A DNA stretch of 64,000 bases, taken from positions 3,719,483 to 3,783,482 of the forward strand of contig JAQFVV010000043.1 in the NCBI GenBank assembly GCA_028023455.1, written 5' to 3'. The stretch is from Epiperipatus broadwayi (Eukaryota > Onychophora > Udeonychophora > Euonychophora > Peripatidae). Positions 44,788 through 56,639 of this stretch are shown in pieces. The position numbers were made by a program, and so were the translations under genes. How positions within the stretch are numbered: position 1 is the stretch's first letter; each line of letters starts with the position of its first letter. The notes beneath the pieces were generated by a model. That model was not told the origin of the DNA. It saw nothing but the letters and a program-made list of their open reading frames with translations, and made no database searches.

Positions 44788-47311
44788 CAGACATGGCCAA
44801 ATTGCAGTTCACGAGCCACATATGGCTCTTTAGAACATTAATCGTGGCTCCTGGTACATATACTTTAGGTCCCTTCTTATATTTACATAGTTTGAGTAAT
44901 AATAATAATTTATAAAAATTTAAAAATTACGTTTTTTAAACATTAAAATTGACAAAATAGTTTTCTTTAGAGCTCATATCGACATGTATCGACATGTTAT
45001 AACCTTGAAGTATTTTATTTAGGGTATATACTAGCCTCACTATCTTATTATAAAATAGCCAAGGTACAAACCACCTGTAAATTTTCTTACTTCAGAAGTT
45101 TAATTGATGAAAATGATGTCCGATCGACACTATGAATTTGTAAACTTTTAATGAAACAATCAGTTTGTATTGTGCTCTGTACAAAACAGTTTGTGTTCAG
45201 AAATTTTGGTAAGTTGATTGTAATTTCCTTTGCAGTACATTTTCAGCATTATATGTATTTTTATCATATTGTTAAGAATAAAACCAAAACTTTTATTTAT
45301 TTAAATGTTTCCTTTCATTATTTTCAGTTTTTTAAAAAAGATGGCTAAGAGAACAAAAACAAAAAAATAAAATACGAACATGAAAATAGAACTTTTAATA
45401 GTCAATGGGAGGAAAATTTCTTTTTTATTGACAATACTGGAAAGGCATTATGTCTTATTTGTAAATCTACAGTAACAAATTATAAAGTTGGTAATTTACA
45501 TCATCATGAATCCAATCATCCTCAATTTTCTGCTCAGTATCCACAGAATTTGAAATTAAGATCAGAAAAACTTGCCTCTTTAAAATCAAGCTTAAATAAA
45601 CAACAGTCCATTTTGTCAGCATTTAGCAATCAAGCTGACAATATTAATGAAGCTAGTTTCACAATTTCCTGGAACATTGCTCATACAAAATGCCCATATG
45701 GAAAAGGAGAGTTTATTTTAAAAAAATTAGAAAAGGTGGTTAAAATTTTAGACCCAAATAATGCAGCGTTGCACAAAATTATTTCGCAAATTACGATATC
45801 GAGACACACCATCGAACGACGCATAACAGAAATTAATAAATCTTTTAAAGTTAATTTAAAAAATGATCTGAAGAACTGTATTAGCTTAGCTCTAGATGAA
45901 TCTACAGATATCACAGATCTCCCTCAATTGGCCATTTTTATATGTTTTGTTTCTCTTGAATTAATTGTTAAAGAAGAATTATTAGATTTAGTGGCACTTT
46001 AAGAATCAACCCATGGTATTGATATAAAAAATGGACTCAATTTAATCTTGAAGAATTTTGAAGTACCACTCAATAAGCTTGTAAGTATTGCAACTGATGG
46101 AGTAATGCTGGGTAAAAAGTTGGTCTTATTGGACTTTTAAAAGGTGATTCTAAAATTCCCAATTCATGTCTGTTCCTGTATCATTGCTAAATATTTAAAA
46201 TATCCTGATATGATGATAACTGTTCTACATATTGTAAATTACATTCATACAAATGCAAAAAATCTCTGTCAATTTAAAAATTTTCTTCAAGAATTAAATG
46301 AAGAACTTCCAAATGACATTAATTTTTACTGTATTGTTAGATGGCTATCTAGTTACAATGTATTAGATTGATTTGTAGATTTGCTTGAACCGATTACGAT
46401 ATCTCTGAAAAATAAGGAAAAATCTTAGTCCCAATTGGATGATGATGAATGGTTGCAGAATTTGATGTTTCTTACTGATACCATGCAACATTTACAAACA
46501 CTCAATTTAGCATTACAAGGAAAAGATAAAATAATATCTGACCTTTATCGGAGCATATTTAGTTTTCAAACAAAAATTCAACTTTTTCAAAACGATATTA
46601 AAAATAAAACATTAGATCACTTTCCTCATCTTAAAAAAAATCTGTGCAGATATTAAATTAGAAAAACTTAATGAGTATCAAGAAAAGATAGAAGAAATAT
46701 TAATGAAATTTAATAATAGATTTGAAAACTTGAAATATTTTAAATCAACTCTTGCTTTTTATGTCAATCCATTTGTTATTGATATCATTCATGATGGGTT
46801 TCCCATATCCAATGAAATACTGACCGAAAAAGCAGCTGGGGAGTTAGAATTATTAGAAATGAAAGAAGATCAAACTCTGCTATTACAATATAAGTCGACA
46901 CCAATCAATGAATTCTGGAAATTTGTGCCAGAATCAAAGTACCCGTAATTTATTCCTGTGAATCTTTTTACTTCAGTTTGAAATTTGTAAAATCAAAATA
47001 TGGTGCACAACTAAGAAACCAGTATCTAAAAGAATTGCTGCAGATGGGCGTGACAAATTATACACCGAATTTTAAAAATTTATCACAACAAATATAATAT
47101 AAATAAATATATTTTTTTTTTATTATATTCAATTTTTAATGCATATATTATTTAGTTTTATGTATTTATTTCAATGTTCAATAAATATACCCAAATACAA
47201 TAAGTATTTGTTCATTTATAATATAACCTTAGTTAATATTTTGTTGCGGCTCTCGAATAATTTCAAATTTTCAAAAGCGGATCAGACTAACCAAGAGCTT
47301 GGCCATGTCTG
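44788..47311 (+). mobile_element. hAT-superfamily DNA transposon
   Basis: Terminal inverted repeats CAGACATGGCCAA at 44788 and TTGGCCATGTCTG ending at 47311. Flanking 8-mers ATGTATAT (44780-44787) and ATATATAT (47312-47319) differ at one base, fitting the 8 bp duplications of hAT elements. GAGCCACATATGGCTCTTT near the left end and GCGGCTCTCG near the right are sub-terminal repeats typical of this group. It contains one broken transposase gene. Confidence 0.9.
45341..47095 (+). pseudogene. hAT transposase (GTF2IRD2/ZBED-like), broken
   Basis: An ATG at 45341 follows a possible splice acceptor (TTTTCAG). A one-base length change in the A-run at 45361-45367 shifts the frame; the protein then reads on from 45370. 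A BED-type zinc finger is visible: Cys codons at 45451 and 45460, His at 45499 and 45517. The RNase H-like catalytic start ALDESTDITDLPQLAIF lies near 45892. A stop at 46000-46002 interrupts it; SIATDG (second catalytic segment) lies near 46085. Further pieces (46144-46371, 46435-46656, 46703-46948) and a C-terminal dimerisation-like tail (KYGAQLRNQYLKELLQ near 46997) continue with frame changes. It would cut and paste its own DNA in the nucleus; this copy cannot. Confidence 0.9.
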
Positions 47312-47368
47312 ATATATATATATATATAATAAATTAAGTTTGATATCTGTATTTTTTCTAAAATATAT

Positions 47369-47590
47369 GTAATATTCAAATTTTTATATGTATAATAAAT
47401 ACAGTAATATTTATATAAATTTATTATTTTATTAGAAGTACTTTTAATTATATTGCTTGTAGTCTTTGTCAACTATATAACATTGAATAGTTGACAAAAG
47501 CTACAAGGAATATAGTCGAAAGTACTTCTAATAAAATAAGTTAAATTTATATAAATATTATTGTACTTAATATATATAAATTTGAATATT

Positions 47591-47592
<2 letters not shown>
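47369..47592. repeat. Foldback with 108 bp arms
   Basis: Arms 47369-47476 and 47487-47592 around a 10 bp spacer. The right arm reads AGTCGAAAGTACTTC: hairpin-GAAA-palindrome order as in the ribozyme families, without an intact CTGANGA box. Confidence 0.85.

Positions 47593-47626
<34 letters not shown>
47593..47626. repeat. (AC)n(AT)n microsatellite
   Basis: A short compound dinucleotide tract between two foldbacks. Confidence 0.9.
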
Positions 47627-47669
47627 TAAGTAATAACCTGTATATTTATACTTTACGTTTGTCCAATAT

Positions 47670-47862
47670 AATAATAAATCGTGCTTGCACACTTCCAACG
47701 TAAAGCTATAACAACAAATTGAAAATTAAATTTAATGGCTAAGCGCTTTCAAAAAGATGTACTTCTCATGTACATTTTATTGAAAGCGCTTAGCTATTAA
47801 ATTTAATTTTCAATTTGTTGTTATAGCTTTACGTTGGAAGTGTGAAAGCACAATTTATTATA
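47670..47862. repeat. Foldback with 93 bp arms
   Basis: Arms 47670-47762 and 47770-47862 with a 7 bp loop TTCTCAT. Each arm contains TTGAAAGCGCTTAGC, again GAAA followed by a palindrome (AGCGCT). Confidence 0.9.
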
Positions 47863-47879
47863 TATATATTGTAATGCTA

Positions 47880-50089
47880 GCAAAATATATATGTTAAAGC
47901 TACACATATAAACACATTACATATTTTCATTTTAAGAAAAAAAAGGAAGTAATTACTTTATTAATAAAATGAAAATAGCTTTCTTTTAAAAAACGTAATT
48001 ATATCAAAAGTAAACAATTGCATATACAATTTTTTTAAAAATAGAGTAAAAGTTTAGGATTGGAGTAGGGGGTGGGGAATAATTTTTAAATAAAGATTGA
48101 AAATAGCTCTCCTTTTTATAAGTACAGAAAAAAGAGAAATTTATGTATAAAAAATGTAGATAATAAGTAAATGTAACAATCAAAACAAAAGTGAATTTGA
48201 AAAGGAAAAACTTTTAAATGTAATTAGTAAAGGATTACTGGCTGATGAAAGAAAATCAGAACTCACAATTACATTAATTATAACTCTACAAACTATTTCA
48301 TCAATATACACTGATGAGATAGTTAGATTAATCTTGAAAGGAGATCAGATAGCAGAAAAATGTAAGAGTTAATTAAACTAGATCTAATTCATGATAAAGA
48401 TAAAACAATGGGAGGGAGAAATATAAAGGAGAGAAGAGAAAGAAATTAAAGGTCAATCATATTATGATACAACATAAGAGTATAAGTATTATTGATATTA
48501 ATGCTCTGCTGTGATAGTATTATTATTAAAAATAAAGAACACAGTCAAAATGGTCATTAGAAAACTGTCCATGTTTCTAGTACACTCATTCTTTAATTAG
48601 TTCATAACTGAAGGCCAACTCAGCAACATGTGGTGCTAAAGAACAGTAGGAGTGTTTGTCTGGTCTTCAAGACTAAGCCCTCATAGCATCAGATGTTCTC
48701 TACATAGAACCAGTGCCTGACCTGTGATATGTAAGCTGCCAATATATCTATCCCATTTTCAACCTGAAGAATGGAAACAAGAAACACTCGATGGAAACCA
48801 AAAGACCAACCATTTGTTAGTCAACAAGTGACAAGGAAACAAATACCAAAACTGAATCAATAAAAGTGTTATGTGCTATTATAAAACCTAGGTAAATATA
48901 CTTTTCCTTTCCCATTATATATGTGCTAATGAAATAACTCTAATCGACTATCACAATTATAGCCTAAAGTGATCTTTAACATTTCTTATGCAAACTTTAT
49001 TATATTATATTTATATGCGTATAAAATATATATTGGTTTGCTTTATTGCTACTTGGTCAATTCTTTCATAACTGCATCACCATTAAATTAGTTCCTAAAT
49101 AGTTATATGTGTTGGAGAAATGTGCCAAAGATCCCCCATTTCAACTGAGGAAAGGATCTAGGTTGAGATATATCAATTGCTGGATTGTGTACCTGCCATC
49201 CTTAGCATTCCAGCTGTATAATATCATCAGCTGGCATCTGAGTTGGATTCTCAAAACAAATAAAATGCTTTGGATGGCTGGGTTTAAATCCAGAAGTTGA
49301 TGTTGAACCATGGTCAGGAAATGTGATCATGTTATGGTTTGTATAGCTTGGTCTGGCTGTGGGTATCATTGATGGCTATGCTATAAATGGTATTATCCCT
49401 TCTGCTTGAGAGACAGTTCCATTCCAGTAGTGTTAAAGATAGTTAAACTGGATATTAAAGTAGTGTTAAACTTCTTAAAGTTATTTTTAAAGCTATTTCA
49501 AACCTATATTTAAACAAGATATTAAAACTTATTTAAAGAAAAGTAGTTTTCCAAAAATTATGAAAGGTGTTTAAATTAGATTATGTAAAAGACAAACAAT
49601 AGAGATTGAGTTCAAATGGTACCCAACATGAGGCCAAAAGTGTCACAAATTACCAGTAGAATTTAAATGTTAGATTAAAATAATAAAAATGAAAACTAGA
49701 AATCCTGATAAACACAAAAGTGTGTAATAGTAATAATAAAAATGAAGTTGGTGAACAGTATGAGAAGAAAATAGACCAAAGCAAACAAACCATAATATTA
49801 AGAATAAAAGGTACCATAAGAAATGCTGATAAAAGAAATAGAATGGTAGACATTGGAGATGACTATAGCACATTGAGAGGATAGGGAAATAATAAAAGGC
49901 ATAAGAATAGATATAGAGAAGCTAGTAGACAAAGTAGTTAGATCGGAACGTGAGCAGGGAAGACCAGATATAAGTAAATTAGCAGAAGTAGATGAAATAA
50001 ATTTAAAAAAATGAGAAGGATAAAGGTAGAGTAGAAATTAACAATATAAATATTAACAGAAGGGAAGAGGGGAGGCTCTGAATTAACAC
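47880..50089. other. Spacer, possible LTR/leader of a gypsy element
   Basis: No protein is seen. From about 48540 the base composition becomes less A+T-rich; AATCAATAAAAGTG near 48855 could be a polyadenylation site and TGGTACCCAACATGAGG at 49617 could be a primer-binding-type junction before a gag gene. These are guesses from context; no matching second LTR is visible. Confidence 0.3.
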
Positions 50090-50090
50090 C

Positions 50091-50620
50091 TTGGCAGCTT
50101 GGAATGCTACTTTGTGTTGAACAAATTATATGAGGAAGCCATGGTCACTATAGCTCTGCTCTATTCAAGGTGATGCTTAATTCTGGTGGGACTCTATTCT
50201 CAAAACCAGAAACATTTGGAGAATATATGCAATCAGTATTGGAGAGCTATTGGAAAGAAGGGTATCAATAGAACATTAAGCACCAGGTGGCACAGGACAA
50301 ATAGTGGCCTAGGGAACTGTTTACCACATTTTTTCACTAGCAAATGGCAACATTAAAGTCGATAATGGCAAATCTATTATCTGAAAAGCAAATTGTTCAT
50401 ATTGCATGATGCAGTTTCCCTAGTAATGCAGAACAGATATTAACTGGAATGGAACAGAAAACTGTGGAGCAGATGGCCAAGTTACTTAGGGCATTTGACA
50501 GCAATAAGCAAACTAAGGTAAAAAGGGATAGGCAGACATAGAAGTAGCATGATTATTATAAAAGGAATTGAAATAGAAATTATGATAGGAAAGGTTTCAA
50601 CCTAAATAGTTAGGGAAGAA
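50091..50620 (+). pseudogene. Gag-like remnant of a Ty3/gypsy element
   Basis: The broken frame reads SKPETFGEYMQSVLESYWK near 50200 and ILTGMEQKTVEQMAKLLRAF near 50434, with stops between. It sits directly upstream of the protease frame, in the usual place of gag. Recognition is by context and general character only. Confidence 0.5.
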
Positions 50621-50690
50621 AAGAAAAACAGATAATTTCAGGTAAAAAAAAGAAAAACAGATAATAGGATATGATAGAGGAGACAATTGC

Positions 50691-51191
50691 TTGCAGGTAG
50701 CAAACTCAGTATGCAACTGGGAAGTAAGAGAGCCAATATTGGTAGTCCAGCATTGTCTGAAAGTAAAAAATAGTATTAGAGGGGTAATAACCAGTGCTTT
50801 GTTTGACTCAGGTAGCCATGTTTCAGTAATGTCACAGGGTATGTTTAAAAGAATGAGATGCATCAACCCTAACATCAAAATTTTGCCATTAAAAACAGTA
50901 TATATTACTATGGCCAGTAGTAAGAATGCAAAATTGGTGTCAGAACAGGCGTGTGTAAACATATGTATAGTGAAGAAAGAGTACGGTTATGTATTGTTTA
51001 TTTTAGAGGGATTAATCCACAAAGTCATACTGGGATCAGATTTTATGCATAGGACCAGCTGTGTGTTGGACTATAAACTCAATCAAATAAAATTAAATGA
51101 TAAAGTATTAACACTTATATCAGACACAAATACACCACATTTTGGTACAATAGGCATGCTTATAACTTTAATCAGATACTGTTTGGGTTAA
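50691..51191 (+). pseudogene. Retropepsin (aspartic protease) of Ty3/gypsy pol
   Basis: 166 open codons. The catalytic DSG motif lies in ALFDSGSHVSVMS near 50796, and the second conserved element HKVILGSDFMHR near 51018, as in retrotransposon proteases. The enzyme would process the gag-pol polyprotein. The frame is open but its neighbours are broken. The start is not meaningful, since the domain is normally made as part of pol. Confidence 0.8.
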
Positions 51192-51590
51192 AATATAGTG
51201 GGGCACAGCTAATATTGTGTTTGGACCAGGTATTATCAGATGAAATCAAAAATTTAGTAGTGATATATGTCAAGGACATTGTACTATCATCAAAAAGTGT
51301 AGAAGAGTATTTTGCTCAGTTAAAGCAACTATTGCAAGAGTGTAAACAAAAGGGAATCAAAATAAATTTAAAAAAAAGGCAAATTAATGAGAGCGAAGAT
51401 CAAATTTTTAAGTCATGTAATAAGTGTCAAGGGTGTTCAACTACCAAAAATTAACAAAAAACACATAAGTTCCTTCTTATGGTTGTGTATCTTTTATAAC
51501 CGATTTTATAAAAAAAAAATTTTTGATGTGGAACTGCTATTGCAATTGCAAAAAGAAAAGGCCTTGGGTCTGGACAGAATAGCATGATAT
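51150..51590 (+). pseudogene. Ty3/gypsy reverse transcriptase remnant
   Basis: It contains VIYVKDIVLSSKSVEEY near 51260, where a gypsy RT would have YVDD, so one catalytic Asp is replaced by Lys. Next come LLQECKQKGIKINLKK and, one frame on, IKFLSHVISVKGVQLPK. The fingers and most of the palm before this are missing; an internal deletion joins protease to RT. Frameshifts lie near 51190 and 51390. Confidence 0.8.
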
Positions 51591-51719
51591 GTAAAACTGA
51601 GGTTTTAGAGAAGGTCATACTATCATATCCAATTTTCACAAGTCATTTTTTATACAAACTGACATAGCAAGGGTTTTTTTTCTTTATTAGCCAATTATTG
51701 ATGATCCCTGAAATAAAAC

Positions 51720-51995
51720 TACACAGTAATGGAAAAGAAAGTCTTAGCAATTATCTAAGCTTTCCAAAAATTTCACCAGTTTCTAATTGGGTCTGAGATG
51801 ATGGTAATCACAGATCATAAAAGCCTTGAGTTCTTAAACCATAGCATCCTAACAAACAATCAGCTGATAAGGTGGAATCTATTCCTCCAAGAATTTAACT
51901 ATAGTATACAATATTGTCAAGAGAAGGAGAATGTGGTCACAGATGCATTAAGCTGTTACCTAGTGGCACAGAGACAAGAACATTTAAGCTGTAAT

Positions 51996-51998
<3 letters not shown>
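51720..51998 (+). pseudogene. Ty3/gypsy RNase H remnant
   Basis: KKVLAII then stop, QKFHQFLIGSEMMVITDHKS, LEFLNHS, and NVVTDALS near 51940 follow the pattern of gypsy RNase H (TDHxxL and DALS). An AT microsatellite follows at 51999. Confidence 0.8.

Positions 51999-52082
<84 letters not shown>
51999..52082. repeat. (AT)n microsatellite
   Basis: 42 AT units inserted between RNase H and integrase remnants. Confidence 0.97.
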
Positions 52083-52084
<2 letters not shown>

Positions 52085-52324
52085 CTGCAGTGGAAGTAGA
52101 CATAAGTGAGTCTATAGAAAATGACCTCTGGAGGTTAAAGGGAAGATGAAGAGAAGGCTATGATTGCAGGCAGATAATGAAATATCTGTGACATCAACCT
52201 GTAAAAGAAAGCTGAAACATTCTGTTGTGGAGAGATAGAAAGTGCTATTGCTTTAAAGAGGGGTTTACAATATAAAAATAAAGAGAGAAACAAACAAATG
52301 TGTATAATTATTTCCCTCATGCTG

Positions 52325-52833
52325 CAAAGGTAGAAAGTGGAGTATGTTCATCAAAAATATATTCATTATGGAGCAAATAAAATTGAGGGTTTGTTAAGTC
52401 ATTGGTTTTACGGCCCAAGAATGTATACCAGCATTCTCAACCATCATAAATGAGTGTGAAGTATGCCTTGGAACAAAACCACTTAATACATTTGGAGTAG
52501 GTCTGCTTATACCTATTTACTCTCAACAATCCAATAACTTAGTGGCTATATATTATTACAGATCATTGCCCACCATTTAACAAAATGAGATATCTGGTAG
52601 TAGTTTAAGAAATATTTTTGAAACTAGTGGCAACATATCCGGGGCTCCAGACAAATACCAAGCAAACTATACATGCGTTGGAACAGTGGCATTCTGAAAC
52701 TGTTGCAGTTCCTAAAATTATATCTGATCATGTAATGCCATTCATTTCTGAGGAATGGAAGAAATGCTTTGAGAGGCACAAAATGAAACATGTACTCACA
52801 TCTATTTGTAACCTGCAGTCCAATCCATGTTAG
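52325..52833 (+). pseudogene. Ty3/gypsy integrase remnant
   Basis: Zinc-binding region near 52340-52470 (VHQKYIHYGANKIEGLLSHW, then H and C residues), and part of the catalytic core at 52618-52833: KIISDHVMPFISEEWKKCFE and HVLTSICNLQSNP. The aspartate in ISDH and the Asn/Pro of the QSNP turn are visible; the first catalytic Asp segment is lost. Confidence 0.8.
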
Positions 52834-53589
52834 TGGGTCATGTGGAAATTAGGGCGATTATTCAGAGTGTATGTACACAATAATCATCAAGGGTGGATTA
52901 GGAAAATTCAAAGGATCATTAACATGGTAAATTGATTAAAAAATAAATCTACAGGATTTGAACCTGTATGGCTTTATTTTGACTTTCAACACATTTACTC
53001 TCATTTTTGCACTGGAGTAGCTCTCTCAGGTCCTTATATCAGTTTTTTCTAATGCTCTAATTTACATATATGATATTTTTTAGTTGAACACTCTCCCTAT
53101 TAGTTTTCTAGAGTAATTTTAGCAGAGTAATTATGAGTGAACATCATTTATGAGCATTTAACACTTTCTTTATACTGAATTATATATGCAGACATTCCAC
53201 CCCTCCTACTCTAGAAAATCATAGACCTATTGGCAGACATAATCATTAAGTTTAACAAGTAGTCAGTGGATTTGTGGAGTTCTAGAAATTATTCTCTCAG
53301 TTTTATTTATTGGAGTAGCTACATCTACAACCTCTCCTTCATTTTGTGTCATTACTTCTAAATCTAGATCATGACTGGATTATTCAATAATATACATATC
53401 TTTTAATTACTTTATTTTCAAACATTTTATTTTGATGGATGTCTGGTAAAGTGTCCTCATAATAATGGTGAATGTGATTAATATGCATTTTTAACTCACT
53501 CCCATTCTGTAATTTTACTAATCTTACTTGTTCTGACAATACTTTCATTATTACACCAGGTTTTTATTTACATTTCAGAAGATCACAGA
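52834..53589. other. Probable retrotransposon flank
   Basis: Less A+T-rich than the surroundings, with no clear frame. It lies between plus- and minus-strand gypsy pieces and may contain LTR or polypurine remnants. Confidence 0.35.
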
Positions 53590-54215
53590 TTCATACATTT
53601 TCACCTGCTAAGAAATTTATAAAATTTTGATTTCCCTTTCTTTTGTTAGCAGTGAGTAACAGTTTGGTTAAGTGAGCCTGGAAAAAGTGACCCATCAGTA
53701 AGTCTGCTGGCATCTTATTTGTTGCAGCACTAGGCCTAGAATGCTCATTGTACATGGCTTCTACTAAAGCTTCTGACATACTTCTTATTGTCATTTTTTC
53801 AACATTTTTTAAATGTGCAGCTTTCTCAGCAATTCTGTCACTTCCAGGATGATATGGTAAAGTGAGGATATATTTAATTCATTTGTTTTGCACATATTTT
53901 TTAAACTTTTGTGAGGTGGAACCTGTACCATTAACTGTCACTATTAATTCTGGGAATCCATGCATAGCAACTATTTCATTTAATGTTGTTATTGTGCACT
54001 GAACATTTGTGCTCTTCACTAACATTTTCAGTCCATTGTGAATAAGCATCTACTAATATTAACATAAGATGCCCATTCAGAAGGCTGGTATAGTCTAGAT
54101 GAATAGGAGTCCAAGAATTCATAGACTTTTCTATGGTTCAAATTGTTTAGCCAGCAATTTAGCAGTTTGTTGGCAGAGCACACTCAATATTGGTTAAGTT
54201 CAGCCATCGTACATA
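53590..54215 (-). pseudogene. Ty3/gypsy integrase remnant, opposite strand
   Basis: On the minus strand: WTPIHLDYTSLLNGHLMLIL and VDAYSQWTENV near 54110-54020 (catalytic core start with its Asp), then frameshifts, and near 53794-53591 MYNEHSRPSAATNKMPADLL, the usual region following the core. It is a different copy from the plus-strand element, or the other half of a rearranged one. Confidence 0.82.
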
Positions 54216-54568
54216 CGTTTGAGCTAATGTTATATATAAAAAAATCATTTTCAATTAATGATTTAATTTATAAATTTCTTCCATATACTAATACTAAATT
54301 TGTATAATAAAATGAATGAATCCAATCAAAATTATTTAAAAGTTGATTTTTTTTATATCATTTACGATTTGTTTGTGGTCTTTTTTTTTTTTTAAAAAAA
54401 AATTGTTTACAAATTAATATAAATTAAAAATAAAATAAAAAATGTTAGAAATCATTTTCTTTTGTTAAATTTTTACTTTTAATTTTTCCATGACAAACAT
54501 ATATATATATCTTATTTATGAATAAAAGTAATTTGACTCAAAAACTGCTAAAATATTTTTAAAATATA
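54216..54568. other. Spacer
   Basis: A+T-rich sequence; nothing recognised. Confidence 0.4.
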
Positions 54569-55535
54569 CTTGGGTCTCTTTTTACGCGGATTTATTTAAC
54601 GCGATTTTGAAGTTACGCGATTCACGTTTCTCCGAAAGTCGAACTCCGATAACGCGCTATTACTTTAAATAATAAATTTCGCACACTTACATCATATTGA
54701 GTAATACCACATTATTGGAATTCGACTTTCATCTTAGTAATTTCAATATTTTCAGTGCTTTATAATAGTAAGATTTTATGCAATAATGAAATTAAAATCA
54801 TGATTTCCACATTTTATGTATACACACATTAAATTTTATAAGATTATAATGTAAATTTGTTCAAACATTGTGCGTGTTAATTTTGCATTTTAAATCACAT
54901 TCTGTTTTTGCTTTTTAAAAAAGAACGTAATCAATTATTAATCATTTAGTGTCCACAAGTTTATTTTTAAAAGGTGAGTAATAGCAGTGGGCACAATTAA
55001 AATTAAAAATTAAAAAATTAAAGACAAAAATAAGAATTTAATTTTTAGTTGTTAGATTAATTACTAATTACATTGTCACCAGAAAACCATTAACACAACA
55101 TGAGAGTGATGTTGGTGGCGCTAGTTGTATTTCCTCTTGTGAAGAATCTAATTTTTTTACCAGTTTGCAAATGAACCTGTTTATCGGCAAATAGTGATAA
55201 TAATTAAAATGTGTATAAAAATGTAAATTATTGTAAATTATGCATAAAAATATATTGTTTTGAATAAAATTAAATATTATAGTTAAAAAAAGGTTTGTCT
55301 TGTATCAATTTTTTTCAAATTTGAAATTTTTTATTAGTTATATTTTATTTCCTTATTTTTTTTTTTGTGCGAATTTTAAAGTAATTTTACGTTGGTGCTT
55401 TGCTTTTACACAATTTTTGAAAAATCACAGTCCATATCCCCCATTTTTCAAGGTAAGTTACGTCTATTTTTGCACGATTTCGTTTGTGCGTGTTTTCTGA
55501 GGAACCTATCTATCGCGTAAAATGAGACCCAGGTG
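54569..55535. mobile_element. Tigger/pogo-like non-autonomous element
   Basis: The inverted ends CTTGGGTCTCTTTTTACGCG at 54569 and CGCGTAAAATGAGACCCAGG ending about 55533 are bordered by TA dinucleotides. The repeated ACGCG strings of the ends resemble pogo/Tigger termini. The left interior (54640-54780) shares GCTATTACTTTAAATA with foldback H. No transposase frame. Confidence 0.75.
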
Positions 55536-55539
55536 TATT

Positions 55540-56635
55540 GTCAAAATTTTGTTTACACGATTTTTAAAATCATAAATACCAAATAATTATTTTGTGAACA
55601 TAATTCAAATGAAGATATAAAATAAAAAAAATAAACTTTTAATCAAAATTAAATTAATATTTAAACTTTAAAATTACTTTGTTTTTTAATTAATTAAAAT
55701 ATTCTAAATTTATGACATGGTTTTTAAAAAAATATATTACTATTTTTTCAAAAACAATAATTATCATAGAAAAACTAACCTCAAAGATCATATCACATTT
55801 TATTTGTGAAACCACATTTGAATATATATATATATATACATTTTTATGGTTTACATGAAAATGATTGAGTAATATATATATATATACATAGGTTTATCTT
55901 CATTACAATATTACACTGCTTACATAATTTGTCTTCCAGCTTTCTCAACTAAATGTTGTTGTTTTTTTAATTTTTTTTTTAAACTTTTTAAAATTTGTTT
56001 ATTTTATTTCTATGTTGTTTGTCTTGAAAGGAAAAAATAAAAAGATGTTATGAGGGGGATTTAAAATAGATGGTAAGTAGGAGGGGATTCAACAAGAATC
56101 AAGTTTATTCTTGATTAACCCCTTCCTTCATGTAAAGAAAGTTTGTACAATATTTATTTGCTATGTAAGTCTAATTCTAATAGTATTTTTTACCATTAGA
56201 TAAAATTTGTAATAAAAATTACAAAAAGTATTACTCAATTGTTGATGTAAATCATATTTATATCTTTTCAAATATAGCTATAGTATTTTTCAATTTCTGC
56301 ACATTACGTTTTTAAGATAATTAATTGACTACCACCAATATTAAAAAGTCAAAAGGCTACCCACATTATTTTGAAATAATAAATTATCAGTACTTTAATA
56401 ATGAATGATATGCAAGCTTTTATTTAATTAATCATCATCACAAGGTATGAAACAACTGTGATTTACTAAAAAAAAAATAGAAAAAGCTTTATGGTATAGT
56501 TGTTTGCATATATCCTTAGTTTATCCATAATCTGGCCATGTAAACATTAAAAATTTTTTTAGGTCACAATTAGGTAAGAATTAGCTTTCAGATAGTTATC
56601 CCACAATAAACATTGTTATCCATTCAATATTAGCC
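55540..56635. other. Spacer
   Basis: A+T-rich sequence; nothing recognised. Confidence 0.4.
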
Positions 56636-56639
56636 AATG

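Noticed and set aside
48241-48270. GGCTGATGAAAG as another hammerhead
   Set aside because: No stem II, GAAA spacing or stem I partner could be found around it.
49650-49873. Two overlapping minus-strand hydrophobic frames
   Set aside because: No start context or domain; purine-rich plus strand gives such frames by chance.
50597-50962. 121-codon minus-strand frame
   Set aside because: Antisense of the gypsy protease region.
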